64,000 nucleotides of DNA, from positions 1 to 64,000 of the forward strand of contig JBCBKU010000008.1 in NCBI GenBank assembly GCA_038521345.1. Direction: 5' to 3'. The notes below the pieces were generated by a model. The model did no database searches, was not told the DNA's origin, and was given only the letters and a program-made list of their open reading frames with translations. How positions within the stretch are numbered: the first letter of the stretch is position 1; every line of letters begins with the position of its first letter. The DNA is from JBCBKU01 sp038521345 (lineage in GTDB: Bacteria > Pseudomonadota > Alphaproteobacteria > Rhodobacterales > Rhodobacteraceae). Made by a program: the position numbers and the translations under genes. Shown piece by piece: positions 17,086-25,171 of the stretch.

Positions 17086-18561
17086 TTATTGGACGAACCC
17101 GGTCAGGCGCGGGATCGTCATGGAAATCGCCGGGAAATAGGTGATCAGGAAGATCACGAAGATCTCGACGGCGAGGAAGGGCAGGATGGCCTTGGCGATG
17201 GTCTGGACCTTTTCCCCGGACACAGAGCTTGCCACGAAGAGGACAAGGCCCATGGGCGGCGTTGCAAGGCCCACGGTCAGGTTCACGCTCATGATGATGG
17301 CGAAGTGAACCGGGTGGACGCCAAGATCGACGAAGATAGGGCCGAGGATGGGCCCGAGGATGATGATCGCCGGTCCTGCATCAAGGAACATGCCCACAAT
17401 GAAGAGCAGGATGTTGATCAGGAAAAGCAGGATCAGCGGGTTCTCGGACAGGCTCAGGATGAAATCGGCCAGAATCTGGGGCGCATAGGAAAGCGACACG
17501 ACGGTCTTGAAAGCCATGGCCGCGCCCACGAGCAGCAGAACGACCGCCGATGTCAGGGCGGCGCGGCTCAGCACGTCTGGAAGATCCGCGAGCGTCATCG
17601 ACCGCAGGATGAAGAAGGCCACGATGACCGCGTAGAAGACGGCGACGGCGGCAGCCTCGGTGGGTGTAAAGACGCCCAGAAGGATGCCGCCAAGGATCAA
17701 GATCGGTGTTTGCAGGGGCACCACCGCCTTCTTGCAGACAACGCGGAAATCGGCGCTGACCTGACTGCGCATGAAGACGAGGAAGACATGCGCCCCCGCA
17801 AGCGCGCCAGCAAAGACAAGCGCATTGGCAAGCGGCGAGGGGTCTTCGCCGAGCGGGGCGAACGCCCAGATCAGGCCGGCGAGGTTGAGGCGCAGCAGGA
17901 GGAACGAGAAGATGTTCTCGACCCCTTCGATCTTCTGATCCTTCTGGACGATACGCTCGGCCTTGGGCAGGTCGTAGCGGTCAGCCAGAACGCGGACCAT
18001 GACCATCAGGCCGACGCCCACCATGATCCCCGGCACGATGCCCGCAAGGAATAGCGCGGCAACGCTTTCCCCCATGACGTAAGCGTAGATGATCATGATG
18101 CCCGAAGGCGGGATGATCGGTCCGATGACCGAGCTGGCTGCGGTGATGGCGGCCGCGAAGCGGCGGGTATAGCCCTGTTTCTCCATGGCCGGGATCAGCA
18201 TGGAGCCAAGCGCCGAGGTGTCGGCCACCGCCGAACCCGAGAGGCCCGCAAACAGGATCGATGACAGTACGTTCACATGGGCGAGCCCGCCGCGCAGGTG
18301 CCCCATGAGCGCCTGGGAGAACTCGACCAGGCGGATCGTGATTCCCCCGCGGTTCATCATTTCGCCCGCAAGCATGAAGAACGGGATCGCCATCAGAGGA
18401 AAGCTGTCCATCCCGTTGTAAACGTTTCGATAAAGAAGTGTGATGTCCTTTTCTTGTCCGGCCATCCAGAGGAGGATTCCGGGCGCCGCGAGCAGTCCGA
18501 AAAAGACCGGAAGACCGATGGCGAGGAAGAGCAGGAAGAGAGGCAGGAACCAGATCAGCAT
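17086..18561 (-). CDS. dctM: TRAP transporter large permease (DctM family)
   Basis: 491-residue integral membrane protein, the 12-14 helix transport subunit of a sodium-driven TRAP importer. Seen: MLIWFLPLFLLFLAIGLPV at the start, PLMAIPFFMLAGEMMNRGG (standard DctM block), GLSGSAVADTSALGSMLIPA, and IGPIIPPSGIMIIYAYV near residue 145-165. The C terminus contains GLATPPMGLVLFVASSVSG, also typical. About 60 residues longer than the usual 425-440, mainly through an insertion near 205-255 with charged residues; this larger size is known in a DctM subgroup. Its ATG abuts the dctQ stop (TAA-ATG). Confidence 0.93.
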   Translation of the reverse strand: MLIWFLPLFLLFLAIGLPVFFGLLAAPGILLWMAGQEKDITLLYRNVYNGMDSFPLMAIPFFMLAGEMMNRGGITIRLVEFSQALMGHLRGGLAHVNVLSSILFAGLSGSAVADTSALGSMLIPAMEKQGYTRRFAAAITAASSVIGPIIPPSGIMIIYAYVMGESVAALFLAGIVPGIMVGVGLMVMVRVLADRYDLPKAERIVQKDQKIEGVENIFSFLLLRLNLAGLIWAFAPLGEDPSPLANALVFAGALAGAHVFLVFMRSQVSADFRVVCKKAVVPLQTPILILGGILLGVFTPTEAAAVAVFYAVIVAFFILRSMTLADLPDVLSRAALTSAVVLLLVGAAMAFKTVVSLSYAPQILADFILSLSENPLILLFLINILLFIVGMFLDAGPAIIILGPILGPIFVDLGVHPVHFAIIMSVNLTVGLATPPMGLVLFVASSVSGEKVQTIAKAILPFLAVEIFVIFLITYFPAISMTIPRLTGFVQ

Positions 18562-19149
18562 TTACTCGGCCCCCACCACGTCGGCGCCGGGGATCGGGCG
18601 CAGCGCATCCCGGTGCCCAAGCAGCGTTATAAGCGAACGCAGGATCAGCTCGACGTTCACGATCGCCAAAAGGATCACGCCGACGAACAACGACAGGAAC
18701 ATCCAGCGGCGTGGGATCTTCTCCCATTCTCCGGCGAAGAAATCCCAGTAGTAGAGGGTGGATGTCGAAGCGCGCGACATGAAGCCGGTCACCTCGCCCC
18801 AACCGATGGGGATGGCGACGGCAAGAACGGCACCGGCAATCAGAAGCAGGATCAGCGACAAAACGGCTCCGGCCCGTGCCGGGAGCGCCTCGAGCAGCAT
18901 GTCGATGGCCACGAACCCGCCACGCCGATAGGCGGTGGGCGCCATCAGTCCGGTCAGCCAGAGCATAAGGAACCGCGCGGCCTCGTCCGGCCAGGGCAGG
19001 GCGTTGTTCAATGCGTATCGAAAGAACACCTGGATCAGGATCGCCACCACCATCAAGGCGATGGCGACGATGGATATCCAGCGTCCAACACGCAAAACGT
19101 GGTCGTTCCAGACCTGAAAGGGCCAAAGCAGCCCTTGCAACAGCGCCAT
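18562..19149 (-). CDS. dctQ: TRAP transporter small permease (DctQ family)
   Basis: 195-residue four-helix membrane subunit that pairs with DctM. Helices are seen near residues 15-40, 50-70, 90-115 and 145-175. ALPWPDEAARFLMLWLTGLM is the family's conserved block (P-W-x-DE-x-ARF). ATG 19149 is chosen from a GGGAGGA site seven bases upstream; a longer in-frame reading to 19299 lacks support. A gap of 58 bases separates it from the flavin reductase gene, so the TRAP genes can be read through from the monooxygenase genes. Confidence 0.9.
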   Translation of the reverse strand: MALLQGLLWPFQVWNDHVLRVGRWISIVAIALMVVAILIQVFFRYALNNALPWPDEAARFLMLWLTGLMAPTAYRRGGFVAIDMLLEALPARAGAVLSLILLLIAGAVLAVAIPIGWGEVTGFMSRASTSTLYYWDFFAGEWEKIPRRWMFLSLFVGVILLAIVNVELILRSLITLLGHRDALRPIPGADVVGAE

Positions 19150-19207
19150 TGCGCCATCCTCCCAGTCAGTCCGGTTTTCCCGGACCTTGTCATTTAACCT
19201 TCGGTGG

Positions 19208-19705
19208 TTAGGCCGAAGGTGTAAAGCGTCCGTATGCCCCACCAGCGAACAAAAGTGGTGTGCCGGGGCGTGTCTCGACGGCATCGACTCGCCCGACAAT
19301 GATCAGGTGGTCGCCGCCTTCATGTTGGGCGTAGGTCGTGCAATCGAACCGTGCGAGGCAGCCCTGAATGACCGGCACGCCGGTCTCGGACTGGCCGAGG
19401 CGGATATCGTCGAAATCGCGTCCATCCATCGCGATCTGAAGGCAGATATCCTGCTGCTCGGCATCAAGTACATGGATCGAAAAGTGGGTCGCGGCCTCGA
19501 AGAACGGGAACCGACGCGAGGATTTTGCCGGCGACCAGAGAACAAGCGGCGGGTCAAGAGACACCGAGGCGAAGGAATTGGCGGTCATGCCGATCGGGCC
19601 GTCCGGCGTTGGCGTCGTAATAACCGTCACGCCGGTGGCGAATTGGCCAAGCGCGTTGCGGTAGGCGCGATCGTTCTCGGCGTCAGGAACAAATCGGGTT
19701 GTCAT
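19208..19705 (-). CDS. Flavin reductase (RutF/HpaC-like)
   Basis: 165-residue NAD(P)H:flavin reductase of the flavin reductase-like split-barrel family that supplies reduced FMN to two-component monooxygenases. Key block: YRNALGQFATGVTVITTPTP, then GMTANSFASVSLDPPLVLW, the flavin-binding signature (T-x-N-S-F-x-S-V-S-x-x-P-P). HEGGDHLIIVGRV in the second half is also typical. ATG 19705 has GGAGGTG upstream and begins like homologues; an ATG at 19726 overlapping the preceding stop (TGATG) is an alternative. Co-encoded with an SsuD-like monooxygenase two genes upstream, its likely partner. Confidence 0.88.
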   Translation of the reverse strand: MTTRFVPDAENDRAYRNALGQFATGVTVITTPTPDGPIGMTANSFASVSLDPPLVLWSPAKSSRRFPFFEAATHFSIHVLDAEQQDICLQIAMDGRDFDDIRLGQSETGVPVIQGCLARFDCTTYAQHEGGDHLIIVGRVDAVETRPGTPLLFAGGAYGRFTPSA

Positions 19706-19725
19706 GGGCGCACCTCCGTCGGCCA

Positions 19726-20619
19726 TCACGGCACCTCGTGGCCGAGGGCGAGAGTATAGAGTTCGAACCAAGTCTGGCGATCAATGGCTACGTCATGCGC
19801 CGCTTTGAAACCCTTAATGCGGTCGATCCGGTTCGTTCCCATGACGGGCAGGACGCCCGCGGGATGCGCCAGAAGCCACGCGATGGCCACGGCAGCGACA
19901 TCGGTGCCCGACTGATTGGCAAGATCGGCCATTCTGGCGGCGAGCGGCGTTTCGGACCCGGACATCAGGCTTCCCCCGCCAAGCGGCGACCACGCCATGA
20001 TGGGTTTGCCGCGCTCTTGCAAGAAGGCCACGTCGCCGTTGGTGAAGCCCTGATGCGCCAGAAGGCTGAGCTCGATCTGGTTCGTGACCAGCGGCGTCTT
20101 CATGGCCGATTGCAGCAAGGTCCAGTCATGCAGTTTGAAGTTCGACACGCCGACTGCGCGGACCTTGCCGCTGGCAATCGCGGCATCTAGCGCGGCACCG
20201 GTCGCCCGATGATCCATGAACGGATCGGGTCGATGGATCAGCAGGAGGTCGATCCTCTCGATGTTCATCAGTCTGAGCGAATGGTCCACCGAGGCCGCGA
20301 TATGTTCGGGGCTCGTATCGTAGTGCTTGACCCTCGCGTCCGCATATCGGCCCACGGGCGCAACGATGTCACATTTCGTCACGATCTCGATCTTCTCGCG
20401 AAGCTCCGGCGCGGCCCTGAGGCAGGCGCCGAACAGCTCTTCGGCCTGATATCCGCCGTAGATGTCCGCCTGATCGATCGTGGTAATGCCCTGTTCGAGG
20501 CAGGCCTCGACCTTGGCCTGAATGTGCTTGGGAGAGGTATCCCCGTCCTCGTCCAGGCGCCACATGCCGTAGACGATGCGGCTGAAATCCAGATCGCGGG
20601 TGATGCGTACGCGCTCCAT
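19726..20619 (-). CDS. Aldo/keto reductase (YdhF-like)
   Basis: 297-residue (alpha/beta)8 NAD(P)H oxidoreductase. Seen: FSRIVYGMWRL near the start, GITTIDQADIYGGYQAEELFG with the catalytic Asp and Tyr (D and Y of DxADIYG), K of EIVTKCD, and H of DLLLIHRPDPFMDH completing the D-Y-K-H tetrad. AVGVSNFKLHDWTLL and PVMGTNRIDRIKG are further YdhF-type blocks. ATG 20619 overlaps the monooxygenase stop (TGATG). It may reduce the aldehyde or ketone released by the adjacent flavin monooxygenase; that coupling is inference. Confidence 0.9.
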   Translation of the reverse strand: MERVRITRDLDFSRIVYGMWRLDEDGDTSPKHIQAKVEACLEQGITTIDQADIYGGYQAEELFGACLRAAPELREKIEIVTKCDIVAPVGRYADARVKHYDTSPEHIAASVDHSLRLMNIERIDLLLIHRPDPFMDHRATGAALDAAIASGKVRAVGVSNFKLHDWTLLQSAMKTPLVTNQIELSLLAHQGFTNGDVAFLQERGKPIMAWSPLGGGSLMSGSETPLAARMADLANQSGTDVAAVAIAWLLAHPAGVLPVMGTNRIDRIKGFKAAHDVAIDRQTWFELYTLALGHEVP

Positions 20620-21776
20620 CAGCGGCGCTCTCCTGTGCCAAGGGGTGTTGCGGGGGCCGTCGCCGGGACACGGCCATAGGCGTGGGGAAGCGATACGGTC
20701 TTCAAGTTGGGAAGAACGCGCGTGCCGAACGAGATGCACTCATCGATATGCGGGTAGCCCGAGAAGATGAACGCCCGGATCCCCATCTTCTGGTAGGATT
20801 CGATTTCGCTCATCACCTGATCGGTGGAGCCGACAAGCGCCGCGCCGCAGCCGGATCGTGCGCGGCCAACTCCGGTCCAGAGATGGGGCTCGATATACCC
20901 GAACTTGTCGGCCAGCTCGCGCGCCCGTGCCTGATGCGACACGCCGAGCGAGCCGGAATCGTGGGCGCGGTCGCGGATCAGTTTCCCGTATTCATCGTCG
21001 AGTTTGCTGACCAGATGCTCGGCGTATTCCTTGGCTTCGGCCTCGGTGTCGCGGACGATCATGTGGACCCGCAGGCCGTAGTCGAGTGTCCGGCCGTACT
21101 CTGCGGCGCGTTCATGGACGGCCGTCATACGAGATGCGATCTGGTCTTTGGGTTCGGGCCACATCAGGTAGACGTCGCAATGCTGGGCGCAGAGCTCGAT
21201 CGCCGCCGGTGAATACCCCCCGAAATACATCAGCGGGCCACCGTTCTGCTGGTATGGACGGGCCGGGTCGGTCGACACGCCCTGAAACGAATAGACTTCG
21301 CCCTCGTAATCGATCGTGTCTCGCGTCCATGCCTGGCGCAGGATCTCCACCACCTCGCGCGAGCGCTGGTAGCGATACGCGCTCTCGGCGACCTCGCCCG
21401 GGAAATCCGACGAGATAATGTTGATCGTCAGCCGACCCTCTAGCATGTGGTCAAGCGTCGCGATGGTTCGCGCCAGCATGATCGGCTGCATCTCCCCGCA
21501 GCGGACTGCTGCCAGCATGTTGATCTTCGACGTGAGCGGCGCGCATCCGGCGACAAAGCTCAGCGTATCCTGACCAACTTGGTAGGACGAGGGACATAGA
21601 ATATTGCGGAACCCCTGATTCTCGGCTTCGAGCAGAATGTCCCGGCAATGGGCCCAGCTGGACCGCAATGCGCCGTCAGGAACGCCAAGATAGGCATAAT
21701 CATCGGAACAAAGGGCCGAAAACCACGAGACTTCGGCGGCGTCGAGATCGGCAGACGTGACGGGAACGATCGTCAT
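20619..21776 (-). CDS. Luciferase-like (LLM) FMNH2-dependent monooxygenase, SsuD-like
   Basis: 385-residue TIM-barrel flavin monooxygenase of the bacterial luciferase/alkanesulfonate monooxygenase group, which uses reduced FMN and O2 to cleave or oxidise a small organic substrate. Seen: INMLAAVRCGEMQPIMLART, then LEGRLTINIISSDFPGE (SsuD-type RLxxNII block), GPLMYFGGYSPAAIELC and DVYLMWPEPKDQI. These fit the SsuD-like branch, but the substrate is not determined. ATG 21776 has AGGAAT upstream. First gene of the leftward operon; the flavin reductase two genes on completes a two-component system, and TRAP genes instead of the usual SsuABC-type importer follow. It diverges from the GntR gene. Confidence 0.88.
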   Translation of the reverse strand: MTIVPVTSADLDAAEVSWFSALCSDDYAYLGVPDGALRSSWAHCRDILLEAENQGFRNILCPSSYQVGQDTLSFVAGCAPLTSKINMLAAVRCGEMQPIMLARTIATLDHMLEGRLTINIISSDFPGEVAESAYRYQRSREVVEILRQAWTRDTIDYEGEVYSFQGVSTDPARPYQQNGGPLMYFGGYSPAAIELCAQHCDVYLMWPEPKDQIASRMTAVHERAAEYGRTLDYGLRVHMIVRDTEAEAKEYAEHLVSKLDDEYGKLIRDRAHDSGSLGVSHQARARELADKFGYIEPHLWTGVGRARSGCGAALVGSTDQVMSEIESYQKMGIRAFIFSGYPHIDECISFGTRVLPNLKTVSLPHAYGRVPATAPATPLGTGERR

Positions 21777-21824
21777 GTGATTCCTGTTTGTGACGCGGCG
21801 ATTTTTCCCTTGCGTAGCATCCGC

Positions 21825-21851
21825 ATTGATATGCATCAATAGTGTATCAAT
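21825..21851. promoter_or_regulatory. Candidate GntR operator in the divergent promoter region
   Basis: Perfect inverted repeat ATTGAT (21825-21830), spacer ATGC, ATCAAT (21835-21840), with a third half-site ATCAAT at 21846-21851, exactly 11 bases (one helical turn) after the second. It lies in the 100-base gap between the divergent monooxygenase (21776) and GntR (21877) starts, in an AT-rich patch. Position and symmetry suit control of both arms by the adjacent UTRA-type GntR regulator. Confidence 0.65.
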
Positions 21852-21876
21852 TTTCCGTCCTTCGGTGCCCCCGCTC

Positions 21877-22575
21877 ATGGCCGATCCACAAAGTCCTCCG
21901 CGCTATGCCCAGATCAGCGCGCTTCTTGTCCGCGATATCGCGGCGGGACGGCTTCTGGACGGCGAGCGTCTTCCGCCGGAGCGCGAGCTCGCCGCGAGCC
22001 TCGGGATTTCGGTGGGAACGCTTCGCCGATCGCTGGCCGATCTTAAGGACAAGGGCATGCTGCGCCGCGTTCAGGGCTCGGGAAACTATGTCACCGCGCG
22101 GGCGGAACGGGCCGGGGTCTATGCCTTCTTCCGACTGGAATTGCGCGGCGGTGGCGGCGTGCCGTCCGCTGACGTAATTAACGTGGAGCGGCAGGCGAAA
22201 CCCGACGACCTTCCCGATTTCGGCCAAAGCCCCGAGGCGCACCGGATCCGCCGGCTGCGCTGGTTGAACGAAGTTCCTGTGGCGTTGGAAGAGATCTGGC
22301 TGGATGGGGCGGCCGCAAAGCGGTTGCAGGCCGAGGATCTTGGTCCCTCAATGTACCAGTTTTATCGGCGGCTCGGGATCTGGATCGCACGGGCCGAAGA
22401 TCAGGTCGGCGTGGCCCCGGTCCCGGACTGGGCGGCCGCGCCCTTTGAGCCGACACCCGGATCGTTGCAGGGCTATGTCGAGCGGCTGAGCTGGAGCCAG
22501 GACGGTCGACGGCCCGAGTTCTCTCGAACATGGTTCGATAATGACAAGGCGCGGTACGTCGCGCGCCTTAAATGA
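21877..22575 (+). CDS. GntR-family transcriptional regulator (HutC/UTRA subfamily)
   Basis: 232-residue DNA-binding regulator. Residues 1-72 are a GntR winged helix: YAQISALLVRDIAAGRLLDG, ERLPPERELAASLGISVGT and DKGMLRRVQGSGNYV. Residues about 80-232 match a UTRA effector-binding domain, recognised by HRIRRLRWLNEVPVALEEIW. Members usually repress a catabolic operon and are released by the substrate or a derivative. ATG 21877 lies just past the candidate operator; the in-frame ATG at 21790 would place the operator inside the gene and is rejected. Its stop overlaps the next start (ATGA). Confidence 0.9.
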   Translation: MADPQSPPRYAQISALLVRDIAAGRLLDGERLPPERELAASLGISVGTLRRSLADLKDKGMLRRVQGSGNYVTARAERAGVYAFFRLELRGGGGVPSADVINVERQAKPDDLPDFGQSPEAHRIRRLRWLNEVPVALEEIWLDGAAAKRLQAEDLGPSMYQFYRRLGIWIARAEDQVGVAPVPDWAAAPFEPTPGSLQGYVERLSWSQDGRRPEFSRTWFDNDKARYVARLK

Positions 22576-23675
22576 AGGAAGACCAGTTGGATATTGTAAA
22601 TTATGGCCTGATCGGCGCTGGCATGATGGGTCAGGAGCACATCCAGAACATCGCCCTTTTGCCCGAAGCACGGGTCACGGCGATCTATGAGCCCGACGAG
22701 ATCATGGCCGCCAAGGCCAAGTCGATGGCGCCCAATGCGCGCCTTGCCGGATCGCTTTGGGAGCTCCTCGGCGAAGACGATCTCGACTGCCTCCTGATCG
22801 CCTCGCCGAACTATCTGCACGTTGCGCAGATGCACGAAATCTCGGCGCGGCGGCCATTGCCGTTGTTGGTGGAGAAGCCGCTTTTCACAGATCCTGAGGA
22901 CGCCGCGAAACTCGCGGCGTTCGAAGCGAGCTATCCGGCGCCCATCTGGGTGGCGATGGAGTACCGGTACATGCCCGCGGTGGCCAAGTTCATCGAGGAA
23001 GCCAAGCAATCGACCGGTGGCATCCGGATGCTCACGATCCGCGAGCACCGGTTCCCGTTTCTCGACAAGGTCGGCAACTGGAACCGGTTTAACCGCATGT
23101 CAGGGGGAACTCTGGTCGAGAAATGCTGCCACTTTTTCGATCTGATGCGCGTCATCCTTGGGTCCGAACCACTCAGGGTCTACGCCTCGGCGGGTCAGGA
23201 GGTGAACCACCTCGACGAGACCTACGAAGGCGAGGTCCCTGATATCTGGGACACGGCCTATGTGATGGCCGACTTCGCAAGCGGTGCACGGGCCATGCTC
23301 GAACTTTGTATGTATGCCGAAGGCGCCCGGTACCAGGAAGAGATCACCGCGGTTGGCCATGCCGGCAAGATCGAGTGCTTCGTCCCCGGGCCGGGCCGGT
23401 TCTGGCCCACGCATCTGGGTGCACCGCCGGTGGCGCAGGTGATCGTCAGCCCGCGGTCGCCGAAAGGCCCGATGGCCGTCGACATTCCTGTCGATCCGAC
23501 CATCCTCGACGCAGGTGATCACAACGGGTCGACCTTCTATCAGCATGCGAGGTTCCAAAGGGTCGTGCGCGGCGAAGCGGCGCCCGATGTGACCCTTCGG
23601 GATGGGATCCGAGCGGTCGAAATGGGGCTCGCCGCGCAACAATCGGCGGTTAAAGGCGTGCCGGTCGCTCTTTGA
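22572..23675 (+). CDS. Gfo/Idh/MocA-family oxidoreductase
   Basis: 367-residue NAD(P)-dependent oxidoreductase. The N-terminal Rossmann domain starts YGLIGAGMMGQEHIQNI (GxGxxG type) and has LLVEKPLFTDPEDA, the EKP motif with the catalytic-region Lys near residue 98. The C-terminal alpha/beta domain contains GGTLVEKCCHFFDLM with the usual His in the D/K-xxxH position. Substrate is typically a polyol, sugar or imino compound. Coupled to the gntR gene by an ATGA overlap, so it belongs to the same regulated pathway. A 93-base gap with CTAG-rich palindromes separates it from the Rieske gene. Confidence 0.9.
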   Translation: MKEDQLDIVNYGLIGAGMMGQEHIQNIALLPEARVTAIYEPDEIMAAKAKSMAPNARLAGSLWELLGEDDLDCLLIASPNYLHVAQMHEISARRPLPLLVEKPLFTDPEDAAKLAAFEASYPAPIWVAMEYRYMPAVAKFIEEAKQSTGGIRMLTIREHRFPFLDKVGNWNRFNRMSGGTLVEKCCHFFDLMRVILGSEPLRVYASAGQEVNHLDETYEGEVPDIWDTAYVMADFASGARAMLELCMYAEGARYQEEITAVGHAGKIECFVPGPGRFWPTHLGAPPVAQVIVSPRSPKGPMAVDIPVDPTILDAGDHNGSTFYQHARFQRVVRGEAAPDVTLRDGIRAVEMGLAAQQSAVKGVPVAL

Positions 23676-23768
23676 TCCGCCCGATTCCGACACCGATCCT
23701 GTCGCATCCGCCCTAGCGCATCGCCCGCGCTCCGCGCCACTCTTCTAGGCGCTAGAGCGGAGGATGTG

Positions 23769-24908
23769 ATGGGTGACCTGAGCGACGTGATGCAGCCGAT
23801 TGAAGCGGCGCGGGGGCTTCCCAATGCCCACTACGTGTCGGATGAAATGTTTCTGGCCGAGCGTGATCAGCTGCTTTTTGACACCTGGGCGGGCCTGACC
23901 GTCGCGCGCCGCGTGCCGATGGCAGGGGATGTCCTTCCGCTCGACTTTCTGGGTGTGCCGCTTCTCGTGGTGCGCGGGCAGGACCGGCAGGTTCGGGTCT
24001 TTTTGAATGTCTGCCGGCATCGCGGCATGGTTCTTGTTTCCGAAGCCAAAAGCCTTGGACCCGGCGCGATCCGCTGCCCTTACCATTCATGGTGCTACGG
24101 CCAGGACGGTGCGCTGAAGGCGACGCCCCATGTGGGCGGCCCGGGTCAGAACGTGGCCGACGGCATTCACCGCAATACGCTCGGGCTGGTCCCGGTGCGG
24201 GCCCATGTCTGGCGCGATGTTGTGTTCGTCAACATGTCAGGGCAGGCGCCCGCCTTCGAAGACTACGCCGGTGGCCTGATGGCGCGCTGGTCCGATTTCG
24301 AAGGACAGGATCTCTATGACGATGGCGGCGTGTCGGCCTTTACACTGGACGTGGCCTGCAACTGGAAGCTCGCGGTCGAGAATTACTGTGAAAGCTACCA
24401 TCTGCCGTGGGTTCATCCGGGCCTGAACAGCTATTCCCGGCTTGAGGATCACTACAACATCGAGGCGCCCGGCTCATACTCGGGGCAAGGGACCCGGGTC
24501 TACCGACCGTCGATCGGCTCTGATGGGCAGCGTTTTCCGGACTTTGCCGGGCTGGGCGCGACATGGGATGCCGGTGCGGAATACGTGGCACTGTATCCCA
24601 ACGTCCTTTTCGGCGTGCATCGTGACCACGCCTTCGCGATCGTTCTGGAGCCCGTAGCCAAGGACCGGACGCGCGAGCATGTCGAGCTTTATTATGCCGC
24701 GCCCGAGGCGGTTTCACATCGGATGGCCGATCTGCGGTCGGCGAACGCAGCGCTGTGGCACCAGGTTTTTGAAGAGGACATCTTCGTCGTTGAAGGGATG
24801 CAGACCGGTCGTCAGGCGCCGGGGTTCGACGGGGGCCGCTTTTCGCCCGCGATGGATGCGGCCACCCATTGCTTTCACCGCTGGGTCGCGGCGTCCATGT
24901 CGGGATAG
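23769..24908 (+). CDS. Rieske non-haem iron oxygenase, alpha subunit (ring-hydroxylating / GbcA-like)
   Basis: 379-residue oxygenase. The Rieske [2Fe-2S] ligands are C82-R-H84 and C103-PY-H106 (NVCRHRGM and RCPYHSWCYG). The mononuclear iron site is in NWKLAVENYCESYHLPWVH with His211 and His216 and Glu208 at the bridging position. Such enzymes hydroxylate aromatics or demethylate quaternary amines (GbcA, carnitine monooxygenase); the conserved ENYCESYH form is compatible with the amine group, but the substrate is not proved. GGAGG five bases before ATG 23769 decides the start over the adjacent GTG. No ferredoxin reductase partner is in the window. Confidence 0.9.
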   Translation: MGDLSDVMQPIEAARGLPNAHYVSDEMFLAERDQLLFDTWAGLTVARRVPMAGDVLPLDFLGVPLLVVRGQDRQVRVFLNVCRHRGMVLVSEAKSLGPGAIRCPYHSWCYGQDGALKATPHVGGPGQNVADGIHRNTLGLVPVRAHVWRDVVFVNMSGQAPAFEDYAGGLMARWSDFEGQDLYDDGGVSAFTLDVACNWKLAVENYCESYHLPWVHPGLNSYSRLEDHYNIEAPGSYSGQGTRVYRPSIGSDGQRFPDFAGLGATWDAGAEYVALYPNVLFGVHRDHAFAIVLEPVAKDRTREHVELYYAAPEAVSHRMADLRSANAALWHQVFEEDIFVVEGMQTGRQAPGFDGGRFSPAMDAATHCFHRWVAASMSG

Positions 24909-24916
24909 GTGTCGCG

Positions 24917-25171
24917 GTGGATGCCGCCCGCGCCGCACTTGATGAGCGCATCCTCGACGCGCATGCCAAGGGCGACCGGTCGGCGCTCGTGGGTCTTTAC
25001 CTTGACGCGGCCGGGACGGTGATCGGGGCGCCGGCCGCGGGGTTCTTCCTGACCCAGGCCTATGTCTTTGCACTCGAGACCGGGGATCCCCGTACGGACG
25101 CCATTCGGGAGAGGTTGGTCAGTCTCGGGGCCGAGGATCAAGACACTACGACGGTCCAGGGTTCGGAATAG
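24917..25171 (+). CDS. Small protein of unknown function after the Rieske oxygenase
   Basis: 84-residue, mostly helical protein starting at GTG 24917, eight bases after the Rieske stop, with AGG upstream. It opens with an amphipathic ALDERILDAHAKGD stretch, then ALVGLYLDAAGTV and a small-residue segment GAPAAGFFLTQAYVFALETGD; no metal or nucleotide motif is apparent. Family not recognised. The reading frame overlaps the 3' end of the opposite allA gene by 34 bases. Close coupling to the oxygenase suggests an accessory role, which is inference. A longer reading from 24869 overlaps the Rieske gene. Confidence 0.6.
   Translation: MDAARAALDERILDAHAKGDRSALVGLYLDAAGTVIGAPAAGFFLTQAYVFALETGDPRTDAIRERLVSLGAEDQDTTTVQGSE

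Noticed and set aside
24917..25171. Antisense extension of allA to 25683
   Set aside because: The longer reading overlaps the puuE-uraD coding region; GTG 25632 gives normal length and a GTGA coupling.
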